Positions 7,542-14,875 of a stretch of DNA of 18,833 bases are shown piece after piece. This DNA is from SIG480 sp045636165 (GTDB taxonomy: Bacteria > Bacillota > Clostridia > Oscillospirales > JAAYXM01): positions 1 through 18,833 of the forward strand of contig JAZTWZ010000063.1 of assembly GCA_045636165.1 (NCBI GenBank). The letters are read 5' to 3'. The notes beneath the pieces are model-generated. The model searched no databases. It was not told the origin of the DNA and worked only from the letters and a program-made list of their open reading frames with translations. The number at the start of each line of letters is the position of its first letter. Position 1 is the first letter of the stretch. A program made the position numbers and the translations under genes.

Positions 7542-8375
7542 ATGTTTACGATAGGATGCCACCTTTCATCTTCAAAAGGCTATCTCGCAATGGGCGAAAC
7601 AGCGACCTCAATCGGCGCGAACACCTTTCAGTTTTTTACGCGAAATCCGCGCGGAGGTGCTGCAAAGCCGCTTGATGAGAAAGACATATCAGACTTTCTC
7701 TACTATGCGAAGAAATGTAGCTTCGGAACGATTCTCGCTCACGCGCCCTATACACTCAACGCCGCGTCTAAAGATGCAAAAATACGCGACTTTGCACGAC
7801 TCGTAATGAACGACGATATTGCCCGTCTCGAACACACTCCAGGAAATCTTTACAACTTCCATCCGGGTTCTCATGTGGGACAGGGTACAGAAATAGGAAT
7901 TGAGCTCATCGCAGAGCTTCTCAACGAGATTATTAAACCTGACCAGTCAACAATCATACTTCTCGAAACTATGGCTGGGAAGGGTTCTGAAATAGGCGGT
8001 AATTTCAAAGAGCTTCGTACGATTATCGACAAGGTAGAGCACAACGAAAAACTTGGCGTATGCCTTGACTCCTGCCATGTTTTTGATGCAGGATACGACA
8101 TAAAGAACGACCTCGATTCCGTTCTTTCAGAATTTGATGAAATCATCGGTCTTTCAAGACTCCGCGCGATACACTTAAATGACTCTCTCCACGGTTACGA
8201 GAGTCACAAGGACCGCCACGCAAAAATCGGCGAGGGTCATCTCGGGCTTGATACATTTAAAAATATTATAAATCACCCGAAGCTTCGCCATCTCCCCTTC
8301 TTCCTCGAAACTCCGAACGAGCTTCCTGGATATGCCGAAGAGATTGCACTCTTAAAAGACTTATACAACGACTAA
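7542..8375 (+). CDS. nfo: Endonuclease IV (AP endonuclease)
   Basis: This 277-residue TIM-barrel enzyme cleaves the DNA backbone 5' to abasic sites in base-excision repair. The three-zinc ligand set is complete by motif: H67, H107, E142, D176, H179, H211, D224, H226 and E256, in GTILAHAPYTLN, NFHPGSHVG, LLETMAGKG, CLDSCHVFDAGYD, IHLNDS, HKDRHAKIGEG and FLETP. The ATG at 7542 is chosen because it begins with FTIGCHLSSSKG, as the family does, and has an AAAGGAG site; an upstream in-frame ATG at 7479 falls in the promoter. It is co-transcribed with yfcE, 15 bases downstream. No anomaly is seen. Confidence 0.96.
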   Translation: MFTIGCHLSSSKGYLAMGETATSIGANTFQFFTRNPRGGAAKPLDEKDISDFLYYAKKCSFGTILAHAPYTLNAASKDAKIRDFARLVMNDDIARLEHTPGNLYNFHPGSHVGQGTEIGIELIAELLNEIIKPDQSTIILLETMAGKGSEIGGNFKELRTIIDKVEHNEKLGVCLDSCHVFDAGYDIKNDLDSVLSEFDEIIGLSRLRAIHLNDSLHGYESHKDRHAKIGEGHLGLDTFKNIINHPKLRHLPFFLETPNELPGYAEEIALLKDLYND

Positions 8376-8390
8376 AAGGAGAACTTAAAT

Positions 8391-8936
8391 ATGAAATGGT
8401 TAATAGCATCTGATATTCACGGTTCCGCAGAATACTGTGAAAAACTCTTAACTGCCTATAAGCGCGAAATGGCAGACAAGCTCATTCTTCTCGGAGATAT
8501 CCTCTATCACGGTCCGAGAAACAATCTTCCGAAAGAGTACGCTCCAAAAGAAGTTATCTCAATGCTCAATGAGCTTAAAGGTGAGATTCTCTGTGTTCGC
8601 GGAAACTGCGACGCCGAGGTTGACCAGATGGTTCTCGACTTCAACATTATGGCAGAGTACGCTCTCCTCCCGCTTTCAGACAGAACAATCTTTATAACTC
8701 ACGGACACAAATTCAACACAAAAACCCCACCGTCATTAAAGCGAGGAGACATTCTTCTCCACGGACACACCCACATCCCGAAATGCGAGGAATTCGGCGA
8801 TGGTTATCTCTATTTAAACCCCGGCTCAGTTTCGATTCCGAAGGAGAATTCACCTCACGGATATATGGTTCTTACCGAAGAAAACTTCCTCTGGAAAGAC
8901 CTTGACGGAAATACATATATGGAATATTCACTTTAA
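8391..8936 (+). CDS. yfcE: YfcE-family metallophosphodiesterase
   Basis: This 181-residue calcineurin-like phosphoesterase has all the metal-site motifs: D8 and H10 (SDIHG), D36 (LGDI), N72 (GNCD), H104 and H106 (THGH) and H126/H128 (GHTHIP). E. coli YfcE hydrolyses model phosphodiesters; the natural substrate is unknown. An AAAGGAG site precedes the ATG. It is the second gene of the nfo transcript and is followed directly by a terminator. The length is normal. Pairing with nfo may reflect nucleic acid or nucleotide turnover, but the link is positional only. Confidence 0.9.
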   Translation: MKWLIASDIHGSAEYCEKLLTAYKREMADKLILLGDILYHGPRNNLPKEYAPKEVISMLNELKGEILCVRGNCDAEVDQMVLDFNIMAEYALLPLSDRTIFITHGHKFNTKTPPSLKRGDILLHGHTHIPKCEEFGDGYLYLNPGSVSIPKENSPHGYMVLTEENFLWKDLDGNTYMEYSL

Positions 8937-8940
8937 ACAA

Positions 8941-8974
8941 AAAAGCTTGCAACAAATAGTTGCAAGCTTTTTTT
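8941..8974. terminator. Bidirectional terminator between yfcE and femX-like gene
   Basis: Perfect 11-base arms (8943-8953 and 8959-8969, AAGCTTGCAAC/GTTGCAAGCTT) enclose a 5-nt loop and are flanked by A-run and T-run. It lies between convergent genes and can end both transcripts. Confidence 0.9.
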
Positions 8975-8975
8975 A

Positions 8976-10040
8976 TTATTTAGAAATTCTCGATTTAACA
9001 ACTCCGATTTTTCGGACAATCGCTCTGTAATTTGACTGGAGACTCTCGATGATTTTCGCAGTCTTCGGCTTAAAGAACATATCAAGCTTTCCTACAAAGT
9101 CACATCTCTCGCCTGCAAAACCTGCCTTAAAGCGGATAAGACCGTCAAGCGTTGTCTTTTCCATATCGCCCGTTATTCCGCGGAAGTCGTAGATGTTGCA
9201 GCCATTCTCAATAGTCCACTTAATCATTTCCCACTGCATCATATAGTTCGGCATACGGTTGCGCTCGCGGTTACTGCTTGCGCCGTAAAGATACCATACC
9301 TTGTCACCATACAAAATCGCGATAGCACCCGATATAACCTGACCCTCATACTCCATAAGATAAAGGCGGAGATTATCAGGAGCGAGAGCATCATACATAT
9401 CCTCAAAATACTTAAGACTTCTCGCCATAAAGCCGTCGCGCACTGCAGTTTCCTTCATTATCTCGACAAAAGCAGGCAAATCTTCTTTTGTTCCGATTCT
9501 TGAAGTAACTCCCTTTTTCACTGAAAGACGGACATTGTATCTCGTTTTTGAATGGAAAGCGGCAAAGACCTCTTCCTCATTCCTTCCGTTTATAGGAAGA
9601 CGGAAGACATATCGCGCCTGGAGATATTCAGGACGGTGCTTCGTATTATTTACCGCAAAACCTGCAGAGCAAAGCTCTCCCAGATACGGGTCATCATCTG
9701 TTATATCAGGGTCAATCGAGAGCTCATAAGCGTTATACTTCTCACCGAGCTTTCTGCTCTCTGCAAGAAGCTCAAGAAGAGTTCCCGTGTCGCCGTCCGT
9801 CGTAACAGGTCCTCGCGGACAATACATGTGAGTATATTTCGTTTTTGGAACGCGGCTTGTCATAATGAGCATACTGCCGACTACATTTCCGTTTTCGTCA
9901 AGCGACATAAAAGCGTCATACTTCCACGGCTTTTTGAACTCCGCCCACTTGAGCGATTTTACAAAATGACCTCTCGGATGAGACTCCACAAAAGCTTCGT
10001 ATTTCTTCGCCGTATTTTCATCAGTTACATACTGTATCAT
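8976..10040 (-). CDS. FemX/MurM-like tRNA-dependent aminoacyltransferase, copy 2
   Basis: This 354-residue protein has the twin GNAT-like layout of the FemABX family: an N-terminal domain with SHPRGHFVKSLKWAEFK and YCPRGPV, and a C-terminal domain with FHSKTRYNVRLSVKKGV, GFMARSLKYFEDMYDAL, ISGAIAILYGDKVWYLYGAS, PNYMMQWEMIKW and IYDFRGITG. It lacks the long coiled-coil arm of staphylococcal FemA, so it is closer to FemX-type enzymes. Such enzymes add an amino acid from aminoacyl-tRNA to the lipid II stem-peptide lysine or the growing bridge. It follows its paralogue after 5 bases, with an AAGGA site. Which residue it adds cannot be read from sequence. Confidence 0.87.
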   Translation of the reverse strand: MIQYVTDENTAKKYEAFVESHPRGHFVKSLKWAEFKKPWKYDAFMSLDENGNVVGSMLIMTSRVPKTKYTHMYCPRGPVTTDGDTGTLLELLAESRKLGEKYNAYELSIDPDITDDDPYLGELCSAGFAVNNTKHRPEYLQARYVFRLPINGRNEEEVFAAFHSKTRYNVRLSVKKGVTSRIGTKEDLPAFVEIMKETAVRDGFMARSLKYFEDMYDALAPDNLRLYLMEYEGQVISGAIAILYGDKVWYLYGASSNRERNRMPNYMMQWEMIKWTIENGCNIYDFRGITGDMEKTTLDGLIRFKAGFAGERCDFVGKLDMFFKPKTAKIIESLQSNYRAIVRKIGVVKSRISK

Positions 10041-10045
10041 ATCTC

Positions 10046-11092
10046 TTATTTCCTTCCCAGTAGCTTTCTTGCAAAATTAACAGCTCCAAAAAGAAGCTTT
10101 ATGTTTCTGTCTGCGCGTTTGTCATAGATAAGATCGATTCTTCCGACAAACGAAACAAGCTCACCGCCAAAGCGCTTTTTGAACCTGACAAGCCCCTCAA
10201 TCGGAGTAAGCTTATCCGCGCCGCCTGCGATACCCCTCATATCGTAAAGGAAGAAGCCATTATCGCGTGACCAGCGCATCATTTCCCATTGCATAAGGAA
10301 ATTCGGCATAGTTTCTTTAAATTCTTCAGAGCTTCCGGCGTACATGTGCCAGGTCTTACCCGAGCACGCAACAAGAACCGAGCCTGCAATGGCACGACCG
10401 CCACACTCTACCATAAAAATCTTGAACTTATCTTCACCGAGGCAATCGCACATATCGAAGAAGTATTTTTCATCGCGAGGAGTAAAACCGTCGCGCTCCG
10501 CGGTAGAAGCAAGAAGGCGGCAGAATTCGGGGATATCCTCGCGAGTTCCGATTCTGCACTCGGCTTCGCTTTTTATCGAAGCTCTAACGCTGTAGCGCGC
10601 TTTTGAATGATAAGACGAAAGCAGCTCGTCGTCGCTTTTGTTTACATCTATGCGAAAAACGGAAAACGGCTGGAGAATTGCATTATCCGTCGCATTCTCG
10701 CCGATAACCGCGCCTTTTCTGTCAAAATAATCAAGCCAGACTTTGTCATTTTCGGTAATGTCAGGGTCAAGCGTCAGCTTGTATGCACCAATCTCTCCAG
10801 CTATTTTCTCAGCCTCGGCAAGAAGCTCAGAAAGAGCCTTTGTATCCTCTCTTGAGCAGACTGGACCGCGTGGAGAATAGAGAAATACCTTTTTCGTTCT
10901 TCTTACCTTCTGAACAAAAAGAAGCATAACGCCGCAAACCTCGCCCTCATCATCCTCACACATCAGCGCAAAGCTTTTCTGGTTACATTTAAACCAACGC
11001 CACTCAAGCGACTGCAGAAAATGACCTTCTTTGTGTTTTTCAAGAAAGTCTGAATATCTTTCAAAATCGTTTTCGCAAGCTCTAATTACCAT
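10046..11092 (-). CDS. FemX/MurM-like tRNA-dependent aminoacyltransferase, copy 1
   Basis: This 348-residue paralogue of the following gene is collinear throughout: KEGHFLQSLEWRWFK, YSPRGPV, YHSKARYSVRASIK, RDGFTPRDEKYFFDM, IAGSVLVACSGKTWHMYAGSS, PNFLMQWEMMRWSRDNG, LYDMRGIAGG and GLVRFKKRFGGE. It has the FemABX fold without a coiled-coil arm and is predicted to be cytoplasmic, acting on membrane lipid II. Start ATG at 11092 follows a GAGG site 7 bases upstream. It is the first gene of a two-gene operon from the promoter at 11136-11164. Two paralogues would suit sequential addition of two bridge residues, an inference from MurM/MurN and FemA/FemB precedent. Confidence 0.87.
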   Translation of the reverse strand: MVIRACENDFERYSDFLEKHKEGHFLQSLEWRWFKCNQKSFALMCEDDEGEVCGVMLLFVQKVRRTKKVFLYSPRGPVCSREDTKALSELLAEAEKIAGEIGAYKLTLDPDITENDKVWLDYFDRKGAVIGENATDNAILQPFSVFRIDVNKSDDELLSSYHSKARYSVRASIKSEAECRIGTREDIPEFCRLLASTAERDGFTPRDEKYFFDMCDCLGEDKFKIFMVECGGRAIAGSVLVACSGKTWHMYAGSSEEFKETMPNFLMQWEMMRWSRDNGFFLYDMRGIAGGADKLTPIEGLVRFKKRFGGELVSFVGRIDLIYDKRADRNIKLLFGAVNFARKLLGRK

Positions 11093-11135
11093 AACATATC
11101 CTCAAAGCAAATATACTGTATTTTACATACATTAT

Positions 11136-11164
11136 ATTATAGCATTTTTCAAACCGATAAGCAA
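11136..11164 (-). promoter_or_regulatory. Promoter of the femX-like pair
   Basis: TTGCTT (11159-11164), 17-base spacer and TATAAT (11136-11141), with TGC before the -10 (extended). The leader is about 37 nt. The -35 box abuts the preceding terminator. Confidence 0.7.
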
Positions 11165-11165
11165 C

Positions 11166-11195
11166 AAAAAAACACTCCATAGGGAGTGTTTTTTT
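11166..11195 (-). terminator. Terminator after the creatininase remnant
   Basis: ACACTCC (11172-11178) pairs with GGAGTGT (11183-11189) around a 4-nt loop, extended by flanking A and T runs. It lies 4 bases past the ancestral stop of the creatininase remnant and still closes the yhcH transcript. Confidence 0.88.
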
Positions 11196-11199
11196 AATC

Positions 11200-11448
11200 T
11201 TACTTGTTCTTTATGAAAGCTTTGAGCTCGTTGATATAATTACATAGTTTATCAATAATCTCATTGCATATTTTTCGCCGAGCTCTTTTGTTGCGCGTTC
11301 GGGAAGACCCATAACACCAACTTCGATTTCATCACGGACATCTTCCGGTGCCCGGTGCATTAGGAGAAGCATCCGGCGGACGGTTTGCATTATGGATATC
11401 TGTAGCAAACGTGAGGTGGTAACCGTGCTGCTCGACAACGCCTGTCAG
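11200..11448 (-). pseudogene. Decayed creatininase-family amidohydrolase
   Basis: Directly after the YhcH stop, minus-strand translation gives TGVVEQHGYHLTFATDIHNA (11445-11386). This is the N-terminal creatininase motif with the metal-ligand Glu, His and Asp, and it runs to a TGA at 11332-11334. In a second frame PEDVRDEIEVGVMGLPERA and TKELGEKYA match the family C-terminus. In a third frame EIIDKLCNYINELKAFIKNK runs to the TAA at 11200-11202. The catalytic middle, roughly 150 or more residues of a ~250-residue family, is missing, and there is at least one frameshift at the junction and one more before EIID. It is not functional. It was probably co-transcribed with the yhcH gene. Confidence 0.72.
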
Positions 11449-11895
11449 TTAGTCTATTTTGACTTTAACTACAACTTTTTTACACATCACAGGTTTATCT
11501 ACTGCTCTGCACGGACGGTGCAAATCGGCAGGATAGAACACTGCAAACCTGCGGTCTTTAAGGATGAGACCTTCTGTTTCAGCCTCGTATATCCAGCAGT
11601 CGCCTGCTTCATTTTCCCTGACAAGCGTTTTCTCGGAAGTAATCGGTGCCCAGCCGATAAGCTCTTCCCCACCGTAAACATACTGAATATCGATGTATTT
11701 CTTATGACATTCTGAAAGAACAGCATCCTCTCTTGTTTCAAACTCCTGAACATTATAGAAGAGGTTGTCCCCGTCTAATTCGTGTCTTCCGAGTTCTACC
11801 TTGCTAAAATCAGTTTCTGCAAGAAACTTGAGAGCATCGTAAACTCTGCCGAGGCCTTTATAGTTTTCATAGTTTTCTATTTTATCGAAAATCAT
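11449..11895 (-). CDS. YhcH/YjgK/YiaL (EbgC) family protein
   Basis: This 148-residue single-domain cupin-like protein has ECHKKYIDIQYVYGGEE at 62-78 and FYPADLHRPC near 118-127, which hold the expected metal-ligand Glu/His residues. Family members include E. coli YiaL/YhcH, NanQ-type sialic acid anomerases and EbgC, mostly in sugar-use operons. A specific substrate cannot be assigned. It has a strong GGAGGGGAG ribosome site and its own promoter (11930-11958). The next gene, a creatininase-family enzyme, is broken. Position near sugar ABC permeases supports a carbohydrate role. The reading frame is intact to the usual KVVVKV-type end. Confidence 0.86.
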   Translation of the reverse strand: MIFDKIENYENYKGLGRVYDALKFLAETDFSKVELGRHELDGDNLFYNVQEFETREDAVLSECHKKYIDIQYVYGGEELIGWAPITSEKTLVRENEAGDCWIYEAETEGLILKDRRFAVFYPADLHRPCRAVDKPVMCKKVVVKVKID

Positions 11896-11929
11896 ATTTT
11901 CTCCCCTCCATTATTTTATTGCTTGTAAA

Positions 11930-11958
11930 ATTATAAATGTAATTCCACACTACGTCAA
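11930..11958 (-). promoter_or_regulatory. Promoter of the yhcH-family gene
   Basis: TTGACG (11953-11958), 17-base spacer and TATAAT (11930-11935); predicted leader about 28 nt. The -35 box falls at the end of the probable glycosidase scrap upstream. Confidence 0.72.
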
Positions 11959-12072
11959 GCCTTATCCTCTCTTTTTTCTCCTCGTAGTCTGACGCTCGGA
12001 ACCTCGACGGTATCGGCTCGCCGTTAACGAAAAGCGTAGGTGCTCCACCGTGATTTTGACTTCTGTCTTATT
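11954..12072 (-). pseudogene. Possible remnant of a glycosidase-type N-terminus
   Basis: On the minus strand one frame gives KTEVKITVE and a second gives GAPTLFVNGEPIPSRF followed by RASDYEEKKERIRLD. Joined by a small deletion, this resembles the N-terminus of beta-galactosidase/GH-like proteins, where a 'GAPTLFVNGKP' strand opens the first domain. An AGGAG lies just upstream, but the ATG expected there is not present. The segment ends in the yhcH promoter. The match is by eye, short and unverified; an unrelated non-coding sequence is possible. Confidence 0.33.
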
Positions 12073-12095
12073 TGTAAAACTCCTGTTTTAAACGA

Positions 12096-13520
12096 TTAAA
12101 GGTTATAGTACTTATCAAATTCTGCCGGATGTGGAATTGCCGCAAGCTCACGGACTTCCTTGCGCTTTGTTGCGATGAGGTTTGCAATAAGCTCTTCCGG
12201 GAAAACTCCGCCTGCTGTGAGATAATCGTGGTCAGCCTCAAGAGCATCGAGAGCTTCGTCGAGAGATGTCGGAAGATGACGGAGCTTTGCCTTCTCTTCT
12301 TCCGGCAAGTGATAGAGATTTACATCATACGGTCCCCATCCGTTTTCGTGCGGATCGATTTTGTTGATAATACCATCAATACCTGCCATAAGAATAGCTG
12401 CATAGCAGAAATATGGATTGCAGGTAGCGTCGGGGTTACGGAGCTCGAAACGGCGGAGCTTTGGCTCTTTAGCATAAGCCGGAATACGGATAACTGCACT
12501 TCTGTTGGAAGTTGCATATCCGACTGTAACAGGAGCTTCAAAGCCCGGAACAAGACGCTTGAATGAGTTTGTGCTCGGGTTTGTAATCGCACAGAGAGAA
12601 GAAATATGCTTAAGAAGACCGCCCATAAAGTAATGTGCTTCGCGGCTCAAGTTTGAATATCCGTTGTCATCAGAGAATACGGGCTCTCCGTCCTTAAGAA
12701 GAAGCATGTGGACATGCATCCCGTTCCCTGCCTCTCCCATTACAGGCTTCGGCATAAAGGTTGCAGACATACCGTGCTTTATAGCCGTGTTATGGATGAT
12801 ATATTTAATCATCATCGTAGCATCTGCCATCTTTGACATCTCGCCAAGCTCCGGCTCAATCTCAAACTGACCGCCTGCACCGACTTCAGGGTGGTGATAG
12901 TTAAGCGCAATTCCTGCTTCGTCGATAAGCATACACATCTCACTTCTTGCTTCATACGATACATCGAACGGCTTTGCAATGTGGTAGTTCTTCTGTTTCG
13001 CGACTACATTGCCAAGTCCCTCTACACCGCTGTTCCAATGGGCCTGGACAGCATCGAGATTCATGCTTACGGAATCGGGCTTTACTTCCCAGCCAACATT
13101 ATTGAAAAGATAAAACTCAAACTCAGGGAGAATTAGCATCGTATCAGCAATTCCTGTTTTCTTGAGATACTCCTCTGCCGCAACCACTATGTTTCTCGGA
13201 TACTGCGCGAGAGGTCTGTTTTCAGGGTTATCAATTATCATAGCGTTACCCGTCATAGAGAGTGTCGGAATTTCACAGAACGGGTCGATAACTGCAGTAT
13301 CGGGGTCAGGGATAAATACCATATCGCTCTTTTCAACCACAGCATAACCGTAATTTGAAGCATCAAAGCCGATACCGTTCTTCATTGTCTTCTCAGAAAA
13401 GTTTTTCGCAGGGATTGTTACATGACGGAACTGACCGTTGATGTCAACCATCTTGAAGTCAACCATTTTGATATCGTTGTCTGCAATAATTTTCAAAATA
13501 TCCTTTACTGTCTTTCCCAT
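12096..13520 (-). CDS. glnA: Glutamine synthetase, type I
   Basis: This 474-residue enzyme makes glutamine from glutamate, ammonia and ATP and is a dodecamer in its family. Active-site motifs are present: PEFEFYLF (E133, E135), GGQFEIE (E220, E222), GMHVHM (H269), KRLVPGFEAP (E328), NRSAVIRIP (R340, R345) and RRFELRNPD (E359, R361). The C-terminus (AIPHPAEFDKYYNL) and NLYHLP around Y403 resemble the GSI-beta class, where the equivalent Tyr is adenylylated. FDASNYG at 52-58 departs from the usual FDGSS. The ATG at 13520 has AAGGAG seven bases upstream; longer in-frame starts lack a site and cross the PHP remnant. There is no clear terminator after it. Confidence 0.94.
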   Translation of the reverse strand: MGKTVKDILKIIADNDIKMVDFKMVDINGQFRHVTIPAKNFSEKTMKNGIGFDASNYGYAVVEKSDMVFIPDPDTAVIDPFCEIPTLSMTGNAMIIDNPENRPLAQYPRNIVVAAEEYLKKTGIADTMLILPEFEFYLFNNVGWEVKPDSVSMNLDAVQAHWNSGVEGLGNVVAKQKNYHIAKPFDVSYEARSEMCMLIDEAGIALNYHHPEVGAGGQFEIEPELGEMSKMADATMMIKYIIHNTAIKHGMSATFMPKPVMGEAGNGMHVHMLLLKDGEPVFSDDNGYSNLSREAHYFMGGLLKHISSLCAITNPSTNSFKRLVPGFEAPVTVGYATSNRSAVIRIPAYAKEPKLRRFELRNPDATCNPYFCYAAILMAGIDGIINKIDPHENGWGPYDVNLYHLPEEEKAKLRHLPTSLDEALDALEADHDYLTAGGVFPEELIANLIATKRKEVRELAAIPHPAEFDKYYNL

Positions 13521-13545
13521 TTCCATTCTCCTTTTCGCTTTATAT

Positions 13546-13787
13546 TTATACATTCCAACCCTCCGTGCCACTCTCAAACTCAAATTCAGGGAATGCTTCA
13601 AGAAGTTTCTCAAGCGACTTCGGACCCTAAAAAATCATATTATAGTGAATGGTAGTAAAGTCCATACCAAACTCTTCCATTCACTAAGAGTACATTGACC
13701 GTCGCTCGTTCCTTCTGAATTTGAATGATTATGTTAGTCACCGTGGAAGGCGCGTCTCCCTTTATATAGCTTTTCAATATACGACAT
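13546..13787 (-). pseudogene. Decayed PHP-domain protein in the glnA leader
   Basis: From an ATG at 13787 the minus strand reads MSYIEKLYKGRRAFHGD, an in-frame TAA (13734-13736), then HNHSNSEGTSDGQCTLSEWK. HGD-x-HNHS followed by TSDG is the HxH metal motif of PHP phosphoesterases. After a one-base loss near 13672-13675 the text continues EFGMDFTTIHYN, meets a TAG at 13627-13629, then GPKSLEKLLEAFPEFEFESG to a stop at 13546-13548. Only about 80 codons of a normally 230+ residue protein remain, with two internal stops and a frameshift. It ends 25 bases before the glnA start. It is dead as a gene but may be transcribed as leader. Confidence 0.7.
13643..13686 (-). repeat. Inverted repeat in the glnA leader
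   Basis: Perfect 10-base arms TAGTGAATGG (13643-13652) and CCATTCACTA (13677-13686) with a 24-nt loop lie within the PHP remnant. In the mRNA a run of six U follows the stem after about 8 nt. It could act as an attenuator for glnA, or be chance. Confidence 0.4.
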
Positions 13788-13822
13788 ACGCGTTCATTTC
13801 TTTTACAAAATTTCTTTTTATT

Positions 13823-13831
13823 ATTGTACCA
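13823..13831 (-). promoter_or_regulatory. Extended -10 promoter upstream of the PHP remnant and glnA
   Basis: TGGTACAAT (complement of 13823-13831) is a good extended -10; no convincing -35 lies 16-18 bases upstream. Transcription would begin near 13816, about 30 bases before the PHP ATG and about 295 bases before glnA. It was probably the PHP promoter and may now drive glnA. Confidence 0.45.
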
Positions 13832-13933
13832 TAATCGTCTTAAAAATAAAAGACAAAACACAAATAAATATCCACCTGCATAGTTTATTTTCTTAAATCT
13901 TCAACCCACCGTGCACACGGTTTTCATTATACA

Positions 13934-13965
13934 AAAAAACTACCCGAGCAAATGCTCAGGTAGTT
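13934..13965 (-). terminator. Terminator of the permease operon
   Basis: A 12-base stem (13938-13949 with 13954-13965) includes one G-U pair that forms only in the minus-strand RNA. A 4-nt loop and a U-run follow. It lies 10 bases past the ytcP-like stop. Confidence 0.92.
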
Positions 13966-13975
13966 TAAATTCATA

Positions 13976-14860
13976 TTAACCCTTAACAGAGCCAATCATA
14001 ACGCCCTTAACAAAGTACTTCTGGAGGAACGGATAAACCGCGATAATCGGAACAACCGCAACTGCGATTGTGGCGTACTTGATAGCGTCTTCAGCAAATC
14101 TTGTATCACGAGCAGCACCTTCAGCAACATCATCCATAACACCCTGGAGAACGATCTGACGAAGGATAATCTGAAGCGGATACTTAGACTCATCTGTGAA
14201 GTAGATAAGCGGATTCATAAAGTTGTTCCACTGTGCAACGGCAACGAAGAGACCGATTGTAGCAAGAACAGCAGTAGATGTCGGGAGAACGAGATACCAG
14301 AGAATACCGATATCATTAAGACCGTCAAGCTTACCTGACTCTTCGATTTCCTTCGGGAATCCCGCGAAGAAAGATCTCATAATGATAGCATTATAAGCTG
14401 AGAAAGACGGAGGGAGAACGACAGCCCAAATTGTATTGACGAGACCGAGCCACTTCATGCAGAGGAAGGCCGGAATCATACCGCCGCCGAAGAACATCGT
14501 GATCATAACGAGGAGGTTGATGAACTTTCCGCCCGGAAGACGGTTCGGCTTACTGAGCGCATAAGCACCTGTTGACATAACTAAAAGTGCAAGAGCTGTA
14601 CCAACAAGTGTATAGACAATTGTATTCTTATATGCAATAAAGATAGTCGGCTTTGAGAAAACGAACTTGTAAGTTTCAAGAGTTGCGCCAAACTTTCCGT
14701 CAACAATCGGCCAGATACCAACCTTACCCTGAACAACATCCCATGTTCCTGAAATGGAAACAGAGATCATGTGGAAAATCGGGAATATGATAACAAGCAA
14801 AACAAACCAAAGGACGAGATTTCTAAGGAGCCAACCCATAGTAAATTTCTTTTCAACCAT
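13976..14860 (-). CDS. Carbohydrate ABC transporter permease (YtcP/LplC-like, MalG family)
   Basis: This 294-residue membrane protein has about six predicted helices, beginning with LLRNLVLWFVLLVIIFPIF at 11-29. The cytoplasmic EAA loop that docks the ATPase is clear: EIEESGKLDGLNDIGILWYL, followed by VLP. The C-terminal FVKGVMIGSVKG is characteristic of YtcP/LplC proteins, which import oligosaccharides or their breakdown products together with LplB. It has a GGAGGAG site and lies 15 bases after the lplB-like gene. The terminator follows directly, so no solute-binding protein or ATPase is in this operon; in this class the ATPase is usually a shared MsmX-type protein encoded elsewhere. Substrate not determinable. 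Confidence 0.92.
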   Translation of the reverse strand: MVEKKFTMGWLLRNLVLWFVLLVIIFPIFHMISVSISGTWDVVQGKVGIWPIVDGKFGATLETYKFVFSKPTIFIAYKNTIVYTLVGTALALLVMSTGAYALSKPNRLPGGKFINLLVMITMFFGGGMIPAFLCMKWLGLVNTIWAVVLPPSFSAYNAIIMRSFFAGFPKEIEESGKLDGLNDIGILWYLVLPTSTAVLATIGLFVAVAQWNNFMNPLIYFTDESKYPLQIILRQIVLQGVMDDVAEGAARDTRFAEDAIKYATIAVAVVPIIAVYPFLQKYFVKGVMIGSVKG

Positions 14861-14875
14861 TTTAAATTCTCCTCC

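Noticed and set aside
11211..11438. A short real gene of 75 residues
   Set aside because: Only part of this frame (DVRDEIEVGVMGLPERA) resembles a protein, and it continues the creatininase remnant in a shifted frame; no ribosome site precedes it.
13521..13613. Upstream extension of glnA by 31 codons
   Set aside because: The added residues are an out-of-frame reading of the PHP remnant; AAGGAG is correctly spaced only for the ATG at 13520.
13521..13816. Glutamine riboswitch, T-box or ANTAR-type leader for glnA
   Set aside because: I could not see the conserved cores of these elements, and most of the interval is better explained as PHP coding remnant.
13640..13861. A small 73-residue protein upstream of glnA
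   Set aside because: This frame overlaps the PHP remnant; the meaningful peptide (HNHS, TSDG, FGMDFTTI) is in the other frames.
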